A stretch of DNA of 64,000 bases, taken from contig NZ_ARYK01000001.1 in assembly GCF_000685275.1 (NCBI RefSeq), positions 186,001 through 250,000 of the forward strand, in the 5' to 3' direction. Below the pieces are notes generated by a model that was given only the letters and a program-made list of their open reading frames with translations, did not search any database and had not been told where the DNA came from. Numbering within the stretch: position 1 is the stretch's first letter; each line of letters opens with the position of its first letter. A program made the position numbers and the translations under genes. Source of the DNA: Hyphomonas johnsonii MHS-2 (GTDB taxonomy: Bacteria; Pseudomonadota; Alphaproteobacteria; Caulobacterales; Hyphomonadaceae). Below are positions 49,019 through 58,155 of this stretch, piece after piece.

Positions 49019-49213
49019 ATGGAACTTCCTCCGCAAGGATCCTGTTGTGATCGCAACAGGATACGACGTGCACTGCGGATTGCGCAGGGGGTGAACAAGG
49101 GGCTGCTGGACGGCATGACCCTGTCAAAAGTCCAGCAAAAGCAGGGGTCTTTTGAAACGATGGTACTGAGAAAATTGGACTTCATGATGAAGGATGCTAA
49201 GATCAAAAAATGA
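49019..49213 (+). CDS. Small hypothetical protein, doubtful
   Basis: A 64-residue frame (MELPPQGSCCDRNRIRRALR ... FMMKDAKIKK). It is listed because its TGA overlaps the ATG of the next gene (ATGA), a common sign of coupling, and because its C-terminal half looks like real protein (VNKGLLDGMTLSKVQQKQGS). No convincing ribosome site. The frame is open back to 48950. Confidence 0.35.
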   Translation: MELPPQGSCCDRNRIRRALRIAQGVNKGLLDGMTLSKVQQKQGSFETMVLRKLDFMMKDAKIKK

Positions 49214-50010
49214 TCAAACATGTTCTTTCACTGTGTGTTTTCGCAACGGTTGCCTTGCTTCCTGCCGGTGCGGATGAGTCTGGAAACGAGTTTTGCGCCC
49301 AGGCGCCCGTGGAAATGGTCAAGGCGATCGAGGGACGCTGGACACTTACCCAGGGTGCAGGTGTGGCGCTTGGTGGGGTTATCCCCATCCCGCTTCCTGC
49401 CCAAGCGCCGCAGTCTGTCGCCATTGATGTGGATGAAAATTCCGGGATCGCGTTTCTGAAGCATGAGGGCCAGAAGCTGGCGATCGTTCCGGTGCTTCCA
49501 GAACAGGCTGTCGACCAGATGGCGTGGTTGAGAGACGACGAGATTGAAGGACTGACGAACCCTGGCGGGGCATGCGACTGGTACGCGCTTCCTGTTATGC
49601 TGGGGTCCAACGTCTATGCCTTGAATGCTGAAACTGCCGCTGCTGAGGCGGCCAATCCCGAGAATAAGACCTACGGCTTGGTCTATGCCGGAAACGGGGA
49701 AGCTGACGTTCACGTCTGTTCCAACGGAAAAGTGGGCTACTCGGTCTATTCGAGCATAAACGTGGCCGAACAAGGTGGCGATCTTACCGTTGGTGTCATC
49801 AGCGAGGACGACGAAGGGGCTCAAAATGCAGCCCGTCTGAAATGTGCCACTGATGAGGACGTGGTGCTTCCAGCAACATCGGGAGAAATGACGATGACCT
49901 TGTTCGTCAAATTCACGTCTCTCAATTCTGGCGCGGGCGTCCTGCAGTTTCAGGGCGAACAGGAAGGCTATCGTTTCGGCGCGCGCGCGCCCATCACATT
50001 CGCCCGGTGA
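49210..50010 (+). CDS. Exported protein of unknown function
   Basis: A 266-residue protein with a Sec signal peptide (MIKHVLSLCVFATVALLPAG, cut near PAGA-DE). The mature part has four or more Cys (FCAQAP, ACDWYA, HVCSNG, LKCATD) that could form disulphides, and a beta-rich C terminus (MTLFVKFTSLNSGAGVLQFQ). The middle WTLTQGAGVALGGVIPIPLP suggests a lipocalin-like or calycin-type strand pattern, but no family is certain. AT-richer than the neighbours. Confidence 0.75.
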   Translation: MIKHVLSLCVFATVALLPAGADESGNEFCAQAPVEMVKAIEGRWTLTQGAGVALGGVIPIPLPAQAPQSVAIDVDENSGIAFLKHEGQKLAIVPVLPEQAVDQMAWLRDDEIEGLTNPGGACDWYALPVMLGSNVYALNAETAAAEAANPENKTYGLVYAGNGEADVHVCSNGKVGYSVYSSINVAEQGGDLTVGVISEDDEGAQNAARLKCATDEDVVLPATSGEMTMTLFVKFTSLNSGAGVLQFQGEQEGYRFGARAPITFAR

Positions 50011-50072
50011 CACGTCAGACCACATGAGGGATTGGCTTTGCGGTCAGGCTCCCGTCGCCTATATGCGCGGGC

Positions 50073-51212
50073 ATGGCGATTTTTCCTTTTGATATTCAGG
50101 CCCGTGAGGGCAAAACCCGGACGGGCGTGTTGCATACGCCGCGCGGCGAGATCCGCACGCCGGCCTTCATGCCGGTTGGCACGACGGGCACCGTCAAAGC
50201 GCTGTACATGGACCAGGTGAAGGCGGCGGGGGCCGACATCATCCTCGGCAATACCTATCACCTGATGTTGCGGCCGGGCGCGGAGCGCGTGAAGCGGCTG
50301 GGCGGGCTCCACAAATTCTCGGGCTGGAGCGGCCCCATGTTGACTGACAGTGGCGGCTTCCAGGTCTGGAGCCTGGCCCAGCTGCGCAAGATGGATGCCG
50401 ATGGCGTGACCTTCCAGAGCCATATCGACGGGTCCACCCACCGCCTGACTCCGGCGCGGAGTATCGAGATACAGGCCGACCTGCTGGGCGCCGACATTTC
50501 CATGCAGCTGGATGAATGCACGAATTTCCCCTGCACCCATGAAGAGGCCGAGCGCAGCCTGACCCTGTCGCTCGACTGGGGCCAGCGTTCGCTGGATGCG
50601 TTTGGCGACCGCGAAAGCCAGACCCTGTTCGGCATCGTCCAGGGATCTAACTTTGCCGACCTGCGGGAGCGGTCCGCCAAGGGCGTGGTGGGGCAGGGGT
50701 TTGGCGGTATCGCGCTGGGCGGGCTGGCGGTTGGCGAGGGGCACGAACAGATGTGCGCCACCATCGACATGACCATTCCGCACCTGCCGGACGATCTGCC
50801 GCGTTATGTCATGGGTGTCGGCAAGCCGATCGACCTGGTCGAAAGCGTTGCGCGCGGTATCGACATGTTCGACTGCGTGCTGCCGACGCGGTCAGGGCGG
50901 CATGGCCAGGCCTGGACATGGGCCGGTCCGGTAAACGTCAAGAACGCACAATTCGCCGAAGACCTGTCGCCGATCGACGCGGCGGTGGATTGCCCCGCCA
51001 GCCGCGACTATTCGCGAGCCTACTACCACCACCTGTTCAAGGCGGGAGAGTATCTCGGGCCGATGCTGCTCAGCTGGCACAATACCGCTTTCTTCCAGGC
51101 CCTGATGGCGGAAATCCGCCTCAGCATTCGCGAGGGACGGTTTGAAGCCCTTCGTGCGCGGCTCACCGCTGACTGGGCGTCGACAAAGTCGTCTCCTAAG
51201 GCTGAGGCGTAA
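50073..51212 (+). CDS. tgt: Queuine tRNA-ribosyltransferase
   Basis: A 379-residue TGT that swaps guanine-34 for a queuosine precursor in tRNAs with GUN anticodons. Substrate-site [10 protein letters not shown] and [20 protein letters not shown], and the nucleophile Asp in [17 protein letters not shown], are intact. At the zinc site, where most family members have C-x-C-x2-C, this protein reads VDCPAS followed by [10 protein letters not shown], so only one of three Cys remains, while the later His (SWHN) is kept. ATG 50073 fits the family. Overlaps the convergent lipoprotein gene by 17 bp. Confidence 0.94.
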   Translation: MAIFPFDIQAREGKTRTGVLHTPRGEIRTPAFMPVGTTGTVKALYMDQVKAAGADIILGNTYHLMLRPGAERVKRLGGLHKFSGWSGPMLTDSGGFQVWSLAQLRKMDADGVTFQSHIDGSTHRLTPARSIEIQADLLGADISMQLDECTNFPCTHEEAERSLTLSLDWGQRSLDAFGDRESQTLFGIVQGSNFADLRERSAKGVVGQGFGGIALGGLAVGEGHEQMCATIDMTIPHLPDDLPRYVMGVGKPIDLVESVARGIDMFDCVLPTRSGRHGQAWTWAGPVNVKNAQFAEDLSPIDAAVDCPASRDYSRAYYHHLFKAGEYLGPMLLSWHNTAFFQALMAEIRLSIREGRFEALRARLTADWASTKSSPKAEA

Positions 51213-51855
51213 CGGCTGGCGGGTTGGGGTCGTCGCCCTTGAACTGGATGCTGTCATCGTCCTGCGCGTTGACTGAAAAATCCGGACGGGCGGGCAACGG
51301 GCATCCGCGCGCGAGGCCGTAGCCCTTGAGATAGGTGCGCTGCTGGGCGCCGATCTTGAACGCCTTGTTGTATTTCTTTTCGTGCGTTTCCGCCCCGGTC
51401 GCCTTGCGGATGAGGCCCCGGAACGGAATGAATCCGCGCGCTTCCGATGCCAGGACATCGAGCGTGGCTTCCGCGGCGGAATCAGCAAGCACTTCAGTGC
51501 GCAGGCGGGCGTCGGGATTCGGCGTGTCCCAGTCAGGACCAAGCGCCCGGTCCAGCGTCGCCAGCTGCGCCGCCACCTGTTCGCAGGTCAATCCCTGCGG
51601 CAAATCGTAGGGACTTTTGAGGCCGGCGAGTTCGGGCGGGATTTCCTGGCGCCGGAGATTCAGGTCTTCGAGCGGCGACAAGGCGGCATCCGGCAGGCCT
51701 TCCCGCGTCGTGGTCATGGCGCTGTTGGCTGCCGTGCCGACATTGTCACCAAGCGTGGGCCCTGGTTCGGCGCCAGAAGGCGGGGGAGTCGCCGGGCTGC
51801 TGGCGCAGGCGGCGAGTGCGATTGCGTAGAAGCAGTGTGCGATATTCTTCTTCAT
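51196..51855 (-). CDS. Lipoprotein of unknown function
   Basis: A 219-residue protein with a lipoprotein signal ([20 protein letters not shown]; lipobox LAAC, modified Cys at 17). The mature part has a Pro/Ser/Thr linker and a helical core with [20 protein letters not shown] and [20 protein letters not shown], plus a Cys in [10 protein letters not shown]. Resembles small alphaproteobacterial envelope lipoproteins without assigned function. Its 3' end overlaps tgt by 17 bp. Confidence 0.82.
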   Translation of the reverse strand: MKKNIAHCFYAIALAACASSPATPPPSGAEPGPTLGDNVGTAANSAMTTTREGLPDAALSPLEDLNLRRQEIPPELAGLKSPYDLPQGLTCEQVAAQLATLDRALGPDWDTPNPDARLRTEVLADSAAEATLDVLASEARGFIPFRGLIRKATGAETHEKKYNKAFKIGAQQRTYLKGYGLARGCPLPARPDFSVNAQDDDSIQFKGDDPNPPAVTPQP

Positions 51856-51952
51856 GGCCTCACGGTGAGATAAAAATTATGGCGACATCAAGCCGCCCTG
51901 TGCAGGTAGCGGTTGACCCGGGAACCGCCGTTGCCTAAATGGCGCCTTCGGC

Positions 51953-52028
51953 GTGCCCATAGCTCAGCTGGTAGAGCAACTGACTTTTAATCAGTAGGTC
52001 GCAGGTTCGAACCCTGCTGGGCACACCA
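51953..52028 (+). tRNA. tRNA-Lys (TTT)
   Basis: A 76-nt cloverleaf with encoded CCA. Acceptor GTGCCCA/TGGGCAC, anticodon loop CTTTTAA (TTT). Confidence 0.97.
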
Positions 52029-52240
52029 TCTTCCAAATATGCGGGTTTTCCAAGGGGTGTGTTTCGCGCAGCGTCACAGGCCCCCGGCCAATGGGCCTCA
52101 AGGCGGCCCAGGCCATGACAGGCGCGCGCCCGAAGGCACCTGCACCCGCAATGATCCCGGTGTGAAGACCGGCTGCCCCTGTTGCCGCTGTTGGCCATCA
52201 GGCTATAAGCGTGGCTCGGCTGCCGAGGCGTACTTACGCG

Positions 52241-53080
52241 ATGATCCTGTCCCCTGTCACGCGCACCCGTCTCAGGGACGGCGTCCTGCACGCCATGGCC
52301 CAGGGCCCTGTCCTGATGGGCATCCTGAACGTCACGCCTGATTCCTTTTCGGACGGCGGTGCCTTTGTGGACCCCGGCATTGCCATCGCCCATGCCCGCG
52401 CGATGCTGGCGGAGGGCGCCGGCATCATCGATGTGGGCGGCGAATCAACGCGCCCCGGTGCCGAGGCGGTAAGCGAGGGCGACGAGACCCGCCGTGTCAT
52501 GTCCGTGATCCCGCAGTTGCTGAAGGACGAAGCCACGGTTGTGTCGATTGACACGTACAAGGCGTCTGTCGCGCGGGCTGCGGCTGCGGCAGGGGCCGTC
52601 ATCATCAATGACGTCTGGGGCATGACCCGCGATACCGGGATGGCCGATGCGGTTGCGCAAACCGGCAGCCTCATCGTCGTGACATATAATCGCGGCCAGG
52701 CCGACTCCTCGCTCAATCTGGTCGACGACATGCGGGACTTCTTCGACGCAGCCTTCGTCATGGCCGCAAGGGCGGGCATACCCCGGGAGCACGTGCTGCT
52801 CGATCCGGGCGTGGGGTTTGGCAAGACCTGGGGGCAGAACCTAACGGCCCTGTCGCGGCTCGACGTGCTGGTCGATTACGGTGTGCCCGTCCTGGTCGGT
52901 GTTTCCCGCAAGTCGTTCATTGGCCGTGTCCTTGATCGCGAGGTGGGCGACCGCCTGAGTGGCACCCTTGCCGCCGGCATCGCGAGCGTCCAGAGAGGAG
53001 CTTCCGTGCTCAGGGTCCACGACGTGGCAGCCCACGCGGACGCGCTGAAAATGCTGAAGGCGATCGACGAGGCCAGATGA
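52241..53080 (+). CDS. folP: Dihydropteroate synthase
   Basis: A 279-residue enzyme that condenses hydroxymethyl-dihydropterin diphosphate with p-aminobenzoate; the target of sulfonamides. Both signatures are present: MGILNVTPDSFSDGG (about 25-39) and IIDVGGESTRPGAEAV (about 62-77), then DTYKASVARAA, INDVWGM, LDPGVGFGKT and VGVSRKSFIG. The longest frame starts at GTG 52211, but ATG 52241 fits the family better. First gene of folP-folB-folK, with ATGA overlap to folB. Confidence 0.95.
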   Translation: MILSPVTRTRLRDGVLHAMAQGPVLMGILNVTPDSFSDGGAFVDPGIAIAHARAMLAEGAGIIDVGGESTRPGAEAVSEGDETRRVMSVIPQLLKDEATVVSIDTYKASVARAAAAAGAVIINDVWGMTRDTGMADAVAQTGSLIVVTYNRGQADSSLNLVDDMRDFFDAAFVMAARAGIPREHVLLDPGVGFGKTWGQNLTALSRLDVLVDYGVPVLVGVSRKSFIGRVLDREVGDRLSGTLAAGIASVQRGASVLRVHDVAAHADALKMLKAIDEAR

Positions 53081-53442
53081 CCGACCGGATTTTTGTTTCG
53101 AACCTGAGCCTGCATGGCCATCACGGCGTCATGGATGCCGAAAAATCCCTCGGCCAGAAATTCATGGTCGACATGGAATGTTCGGTGATCCGGCCGGGGA
53201 ATGCCGCTGACCGGATCTCTGATACGGTCCATTACGGCGAATTGTGCGACCTTGCCGCCGAAGTCTCGGCCAGCAGCGTGTTCAACCTGATCGAAACCTT
53301 CGCGGACACCGTCGCGCAGGCAATCCTGGATCGCTTTGCGCTTGTGCAGGAGGTGACGGTGACCGTGCGCAAGCCATCCGCCCCGATCAGCCATGTCGTC
53401 GACCATGTCGGCGTATCCGTCACGCGGGGCAGGAATGGCTGA
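53077..53442 (+). CDS. folB: Dihydroneopterin aldolase
   Basis: A 121-residue aldolase: LSLHGHHGVMDAEKSLGQKF near the N terminus, catalytic-site DTVHYGELCD, FNLIETFADTVAQAILDRFA and VRKPSAPISH with the conserved Lys/Pro. Splits dihydroneopterin to hydroxymethyl-dihydropterin and glycolaldehyde. Overlaps both folP and folK, so the three are one operon. Confidence 0.94.
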   Translation: MTDRIFVSNLSLHGHHGVMDAEKSLGQKFMVDMECSVIRPGNAADRISDTVHYGELCDLAAEVSASSVFNLIETFADTVAQAILDRFALVQEVTVTVRKPSAPISHVVDHVGVSVTRGRNG

Positions 53443-53962
53443 TGCCATCCTTGGCCTTGGCTCGAATATTGGCGACCGCGCGGGTTTCCTGACAGGTGCG
53501 CTGCGGGCGATCGACTCCCGGGCGGACTGTTCGCTGGTGACGGTTTCGTCCGCTTATCGTACCCGGCCCTGGGGCAAGACTGACCAGGGCGAGTTCATCA
53601 ATCTGTGCGCGCGGGTCGAGACGAGCCTTTCACCGATCGACCTGCTCGATGCAGTGAAGGGGATCGAAGTGGACCTCGGCCGGTCCACTACCGAGCGCTG
53701 GGGCCCGCGCGAGATCGACATTGACGTCCTGGTGATGGGCACCTTGCGGGTGGACGCCCCGAAGCTCACCTTGCCCCATCCGCGGATCGGGGAGCGCCTG
53801 TTCGTTCTCATGCCCTTGGCAGAGATTGCGCCCGACCTGATGATAGACGGCGCCGGGGTGTCAGCGCTCGCAGAGGCGCTTGCCACGGCAAGCCACCCGA
53901 AAGCCTGCGTCATGGACACTGGGATCACCGCCCGGATCAAGGCGGCGATTTCCGGCGCCTAA
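53435..53962 (+). CDS. folK: Hydroxymethyl-dihydropterin pyrophosphokinase
   Basis: A 175-residue HPPK: LGLGSNIGDR at the start, YRTRPWGKTDQGEFINLCAR and the signature RWGPREIDIDVLVMG, PHPRIGERLFVLMPLAEIAP. Adds diphosphate from ATP to make the folP substrate. ATG 53435 overlaps folB. Its stop is interlocked with the opposing pntB stop (4-bp overlap). Confidence 0.94.
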   Translation: MADAILGLGSNIGDRAGFLTGALRAIDSRADCSLVTVSSAYRTRPWGKTDQGEFINLCARVETSLSPIDLLDAVKGIEVDLGRSTTERWGPREIDIDVLVMGTLRVDAPKLTLPHPRIGERLFVLMPLAEIAPDLMIDGAGVSALAEALATASHPKACVMDTGITARIKAAISGA

Positions 53963-55377
53963 AGCGACTTCACAATATCCTCGACCATCTTCTTGGCGTC
54001 CGCGAGCAGCATCATCGTGTTGTCGCGGAAGAAGAGTTCGTTCTGGATGCCGGCATAGCCGGAGCCCATGGACCGCTTGATGAAGAGCACCGTACCGGCA
54101 TTTTCCACGTCGAGGACGGGCATGCCGTAGATCGGCGAGGTCTTGTCGGTCTTGGCGGCCGGGTTGGTGACGTCATTCGCGCCGATGACGAAGGCGACGT
54201 CGGCGGTGCTGAACTCGGAGTTGATGTCTTCCAGTTCGAAGACCTCATCATAGGGCACCTGCGCCTCGGCGAGGAGGACGTTCATGTGGCCCGGCATGCG
54301 GCCTGCGACGGGGTGGATGGCGTATTTCACTTCGACGCCTTCTTCCTTCAGCTTGTCGGCCATTTCCTTCAGGGCGTGCTGGGCCTGCGCCACTGCCATG
54401 CCGTAACCGGGCACGATGATGACCTTGGAGGCGTTCTTCATGATGAAGGCCGCGTCCTCGGCCGAGCCGCGCTTGAACGGACGATCGACCTGCGCGCCGC
54501 CTGCTGCTGCCGCGGCATCATCGCCACCGAAGCCGCCCAGGATGACCGAGATGAAGCTGCGGTTCATGCCCTTGCACATGATGTAGGAGAGGATCGCACC
54601 CGACGAACCGACCAGTGCACCTGTGATGATCAGGGCGAAGTTGCCGAGGGTGAAGCCGAGCGCTGCAGCGGCCCAGCCGGAATAGGAGTTCAGCATTGAC
54701 ACGACCACGGGCATGTCGGCGCCGCCGATCGGGATGATCAGCGTGATGCCGAGGATCAGGGCAAGCACCGTCAGGGCGATAAAGGCCCAATGCGCATGGC
54801 CATGGCTGGCCATCAGGACGCCAACGAGCACGATGATGCCGAGCAGGAGGGCCGAGTTGAGGACGTGGCGCCCGGGCAGCATGATCGGCGCGCCGCCCAT
54901 GTTGCCGTTGAGCTTGGCGAACGCGATGAGCGAGCCCGTGAACGTCAGGGCGCCAATCGCCGAGCCGAGCGAGAGTTCAATCAGGGAGGCGACATGGATG
55001 CCCTCGGCGTCGGCAATGCCGAAGCCCGAGGGGGCATACAGTGCGGCGGCGGCCACCAGCACGGCGGCGAGGCCGACCAGGCTGTGGAACGCGGCGACAA
55101 GCTGCGGCATCGACGTCATGGCAATGCGTTTGGCGATCACTGCACCAATGGTGCCGCCAATGGCGACAGCGCCGAGGATGATGCCCCATGTGACCGGGTC
55201 GATCTGGTTCCAGAGCAGGGCAATGGTCGTGCCGACAGCAATGGCCATGCCGATCATGCCATTGCGGTTGCCCTTGCGGCTGCTGGCCGGGCTCGACAGG
55301 CCGCGCAGGGCCAGGATGAAGAGAACGCCAGCGACGAGGTAGAGCGCAGGCGCCCAGGTGGAGTGGAAACTGTCCAT
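53959..55377 (-). CDS. pntB: NAD(P) transhydrogenase beta subunit
   Basis: A 472-residue proton-translocating transhydrogenase subunit: eight or nine TM helices (about 1-270) then the NADP-binding domain III (VIIVPGYGMAVAQAQHALKE; HPVAGRMPGHMNVLLAEA; FVIGANDVTNPAAKTDKTSP). Moves hydride from NADH to NADP+ driven by proton flow. ATG 55377 lies 4 bp after the pntA2 stop; the frame stays open upstream to 55542 but overlaps that gene. Third gene of pntA1-pntA2-pntB. Confidence 0.96.
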   Translation of the reverse strand: MDSFHSTWAPALYLVAGVLFILALRGLSSPASSRKGNRNGMIGMAIAVGTTIALLWNQIDPVTWGIILGAVAIGGTIGAVIAKRIAMTSMPQLVAAFHSLVGLAAVLVAAAALYAPSGFGIADAEGIHVASLIELSLGSAIGALTFTGSLIAFAKLNGNMGGAPIMLPGRHVLNSALLLGIIVLVGVLMASHGHAHWAFIALTVLALILGITLIIPIGGADMPVVVSMLNSYSGWAAAALGFTLGNFALIITGALVGSSGAILSYIMCKGMNRSFISVILGGFGGDDAAAAAGGAQVDRPFKRGSAEDAAFIMKNASKVIIVPGYGMAVAQAQHALKEMADKLKEEGVEVKYAIHPVAGRMPGHMNVLLAEAQVPYDEVFELEDINSEFSTADVAFVIGANDVTNPAAKTDKTSPIYGMPVLDVENAGTVLFIKRSMGSGYAGIQNELFFRDNTMMLLADAKKMVEDIVKSL

Positions 55378-55381
55378 CAGA

Positions 55382-55750
55382 CTACTCCCCCTTCTTTTTA
55401 TACATGGCCAGCATGCGCTGGGTGACGAGGAAGCCGCCGAATATGTTGACACTGGCGAGCATGACAGCGACGCCGCCGAGGATCTTGGCAGTCCAGTTGT
55501 CAGCAGTGAGGCCGGCGGCGGCCGCGGCGACGAGGGCGCCAACGATAATCACCGAGGAGATCGCGTTGGTCACGGCCATCAGCGGCGTGTGCAGCGCAGG
55601 TGTCACGCTCCAGACCACGTAATAGCCGATGAAGCAGGCCAGCACGAAGATGGCGGCGAGGAAGACGGTCGGGTTTACACCGCCGGATTCTGCAAAGGCA
55701 GGTGCGGCGAGAAGGAACGCCGACGCGGCGAGGCTGCTGAGGCGTTTCAT
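55382..55750 (-). CDS. pntAB: NAD(P) transhydrogenase alpha-2 (membrane) subunit
   Basis: A 122-residue protein with three or four TM helices: a signal-like N terminus (MKRLSSLAASAFLLAAPAFA), VFLAAIFVLACFIGYYVVWS and VTNAISSVIIVGALVAAAAA, ending FGGFLVTQRMLAMYKKKGE. It is the separate domain II part of the alpha chain in split transhydrogenases. Overlaps pntA1 by 4 bp. Confidence 0.94.
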   Translation of the reverse strand: MKRLSSLAASAFLLAAPAFAESGGVNPTVFLAAIFVLACFIGYYVVWSVTPALHTPLMAVTNAISSVIIVGALVAAAAAGLTADNWTAKILGGVAVMLASVNIFGGFLVTQRMLAMYKKKGE

Positions 55751-56877
55751 GATTTCACCCTGTCATTCACGGTTTCACCATTGCGCGTGAGCAGCATGGC
55801 GGTGACGATTTCGTCGTCTGTGTCGAGGTTGAGTGCGCCGTCTTCGGCGGTCACCAGCGGCAGGAAGGCGAACAGGTTCTTGGCGTAGAGCGAACTCGAA
55901 TCAGCCGGCAGGCGGGCCGGGAGGTTCGAGAAGCCTGCGATCTTCACGCCGCCGACATCGACGATTTCGTCAGCCTTCGAGAGCGGGCAGTTGCCGCCCT
56001 GGCTGACGGCCATATCGACGATGACTGAACCGGGCTTCATGGTTTTCACCATCGCCTCGGTGACGAGGACGGGGGCCGCCCGGCCGGGAATTAGGGCCGT
56101 GGTGATGACGATATCCTGCTTGGTGATGTGCGAGGCCGTCAGTTCGGCCTGCTTGGCCTGGTATTCCGGCGACATCTGCTTGGCGTAGCCACCGGCCGTC
56201 TCAGCGGCCTTGAACTCTTCATCCTCGACCGCGATGAACTTGGCGCCCAGCGAAGCGACCTGTTCCTTGGCGGCGGGGCGCACATCGGTGGCCGTCACGA
56301 CGCCGCCCAGGCGGCGGGCGGTCGCGATGGCCTGCAGGCCGGCAACGCCGACGCCCATGACGAACACCTTGGCCGGGGCCACGGTGCCGGCGGCGGTCAT
56401 CATCATCGGCATGGCGCGGCCATAGATGTGGGCACCTTCGATCATCGAGCGGTAGCCGGCGAGGTTTGATTGAGAGGAAAGGGCGTCCATGGACTGCGCG
56501 CGGGAGATGCGCGGGGTGAATTCCATCGACATGGCTGCGATTTTCTTGGCGTTGAGCGCGTCGAGCAGGCCGGGCTCCAGCGCGAACGGGTCCATCAGGG
56601 CGAGCAGGGTCGCGCCGTCCGGCAGGGCCGCGACTTCGGCGACCTCCGGTCCACGCACCTTGAACACCACATCCGCACCCTTGGCAGCGTCGGCGGCATC
56701 GCTGCCAATCGTCGCCCCTTCGGCCTTGTACGCATCATCCATAAAGCCCGCGACCGTTCCGGCACCCGTCTCGACGGTTACGGAATGTCCCAGACCCACC
56801 AATTTCTTGACGGTCTCCGGTGTTGCGGCCACACGGGTCTCACCGGAGCGTCGCTCCCTCAGCACTGATATCTTCAT
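55747..56877 (-). CDS. pntAA: NAD(P) transhydrogenase alpha-1 (soluble NAD-binding) subunit
   Basis: A 376-residue domain I protein related to alanine dehydrogenase: MKISVLRERRSGETRVAATP, the RQD-like loop MEFTPRISRAQSMDALSSQS, the NAD-binding VFVMGVGVAGLQAIATARRL and VTATDVRPAAKEQVASLG, and TTALIPGRAAPVLVTEAMV. ATG 56877 fits; an open frame to 56919 adds unrelated residues. First gene of the transhydrogenase operon. Confidence 0.95.
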   Translation of the reverse strand: MKISVLRERRSGETRVAATPETVKKLVGLGHSVTVETGAGTVAGFMDDAYKAEGATIGSDAADAAKGADVVFKVRGPEVAEVAALPDGATLLALMDPFALEPGLLDALNAKKIAAMSMEFTPRISRAQSMDALSSQSNLAGYRSMIEGAHIYGRAMPMMMTAAGTVAPAKVFVMGVGVAGLQAIATARRLGGVVTATDVRPAAKEQVASLGAKFIAVEDEEFKAAETAGGYAKQMSPEYQAKQAELTASHITKQDIVITTALIPGRAAPVLVTEAMVKTMKPGSVIVDMAVSQGGNCPLSKADEIVDVGGVKIAGFSNLPARLPADSSSLYAKNLFAFLPLVTAEDGALNLDTDDEIVTAMLLTRNGETVNDRVKS

Positions 56878-56936
56878 GCAGGGGAGATAGGGACAAATTA
56901 TTGCGTGGTGCAACACCAAAATTGGAGATCAGGGGC

Positions 56937-57704
56937 ATGAGTATGTTTAGTCTGGCTAATCGGACAGCGTTGGTTACCGGAGCGTCAAGCGGACTGGGGC
57001 GTCATTTCGCGCTCGTTCTGTCGGATGCCGGCGCCCACGTGGTACTGGCTGCCCGGCGGATGGACCGGCTCGAAGCGGTCGCTCAGGAGATCGAAGGCCG
57101 AGGGGGCAAGGCGCTGCCGGTCGAAATGGACGTCACCAGCGAAGACAGCGTAACCGGGGCGTTCGCAGAGATTGCTGATTCGCTCGGGCGGCCTTGCGAT
57201 GTGATCGTCAACAATTCCGGCATGTCGCGCGAAGGCTGGTTCACCAAAATGAGTGAGGACGACTGGAACGCGGTGATGAACACGAATCTCACCGGCGTCT
57301 GGCGCGTCGCAAAGCACGGGGCAAACGCGATGACCAATGCCAAGGTGCCGGGTTCGATCATCAATATCGCGTCGATTACCGCATTCCGGACGCAGTACAT
57401 GTCGACAGCCTATTGCGTGTCGAAGGCGGGGGTCGACCATATGACCCGCCAGATGGCACTCGAAATGGCCCGTTCGGGTGTGCGTGTGAACGCGATCGCG
57501 CCGGGATATTTCAAGACCGAGATCAATGACGACTTCCTCGAGTCGGAAGAGGGCCTGAAGATGATCAGGCGGATCGGCCAACGCAGGATCGGCGAGGTTT
57601 CGGAGCTTTCCGGCGCTTTGCTGCTGCTCGCGTCAGATGCGGGAAGCTACATGACCGGCTCGACAATCGTTGTCGACGGTGGCCACACGCTGTCGCCGCT
57701 CTGA
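56937..57704 (+). CDS. Short-chain dehydrogenase/reductase
   Basis: A 255-residue SDR. TGASSGLG (about 13-20), AARRMDRL (Arg after strand 2 suggests NADPH), NNSG at about 92, catalytic Ser in INIASITAF and YCVSKAG (about 160-166). Closely resembles oxidoreductases that act on 3-oxoacyl or sugar substrates; exact role unknown. ATG 56937 lies behind GGAGATCAGGGG. Confidence 0.9.
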   Translation: MSMFSLANRTALVTGASSGLGRHFALVLSDAGAHVVLAARRMDRLEAVAQEIEGRGGKALPVEMDVTSEDSVTGAFAEIADSLGRPCDVIVNNSGMSREGWFTKMSEDDWNAVMNTNLTGVWRVAKHGANAMTNAKVPGSIINIASITAFRTQYMSTAYCVSKAGVDHMTRQMALEMARSGVRVNAIAPGYFKTEINDDFLESEEGLKMIRRIGQRRIGEVSELSGALLLLASDAGSYMTGSTIVVDGGHTLSPL

Positions 57705-57802
57705 CACGCTGGTAAAAAAACTCCGGAATATTTTGTTGAAAACCGTTAGCCAAACCTTAGGGGCTGAATGGCATACGAAATGGACCAATATCCGGAGTTC
57801 AC

Positions 57803-58069
57803 ATGGCCGCGCAGCCCGTCAAACACCAGCCTTCCCACGATCAGGACGCCAGTGACGTCCCGTCGAAAGACGGTGCGTCAAGTGTCCAACCTGTAGACGC
57901 TGGTGCACAAACCATGCATGTCGCGTCGCCGGCACGTGCGCTGCAGGAACGCGTGCTCGCCGAACTGTCGCAGCCGGCCTCAAGCGCGTTCCGCCGGATA
58001 TTCGGCATGGTCCTCGTCGTCTGCCTGTCGACCTGGTTTGCTGCGTTCATCTTTTACGCGGTCAACTGA
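57803..58069 (+). CDS. Small membrane protein of unknown function
   Basis: An 88-residue protein with a polar, probably disordered N-terminal half and a single C-terminal TM helix (IFGMVLVVCLSTWFAAFIFY). Preceded by a free 98-bp region and followed by galU. No family recognised. Confidence 0.65.
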   Translation: MAAQPVKHQPSHDQDASDVPSKDGASSVQPVDAGAQTMHVASPARALQERVLAELSQPASSAFRRIFGMVLVVCLSTWFAAFIFYAVN

Positions 58070-58155
58070 GCGCCTGACGGCACTGGCCATCGCCCGCAAA
58101 TTGCGGGATAGGGCGCACCAATACTCCAGGCTTGAACAGGAATGAGGAGCCCTCG

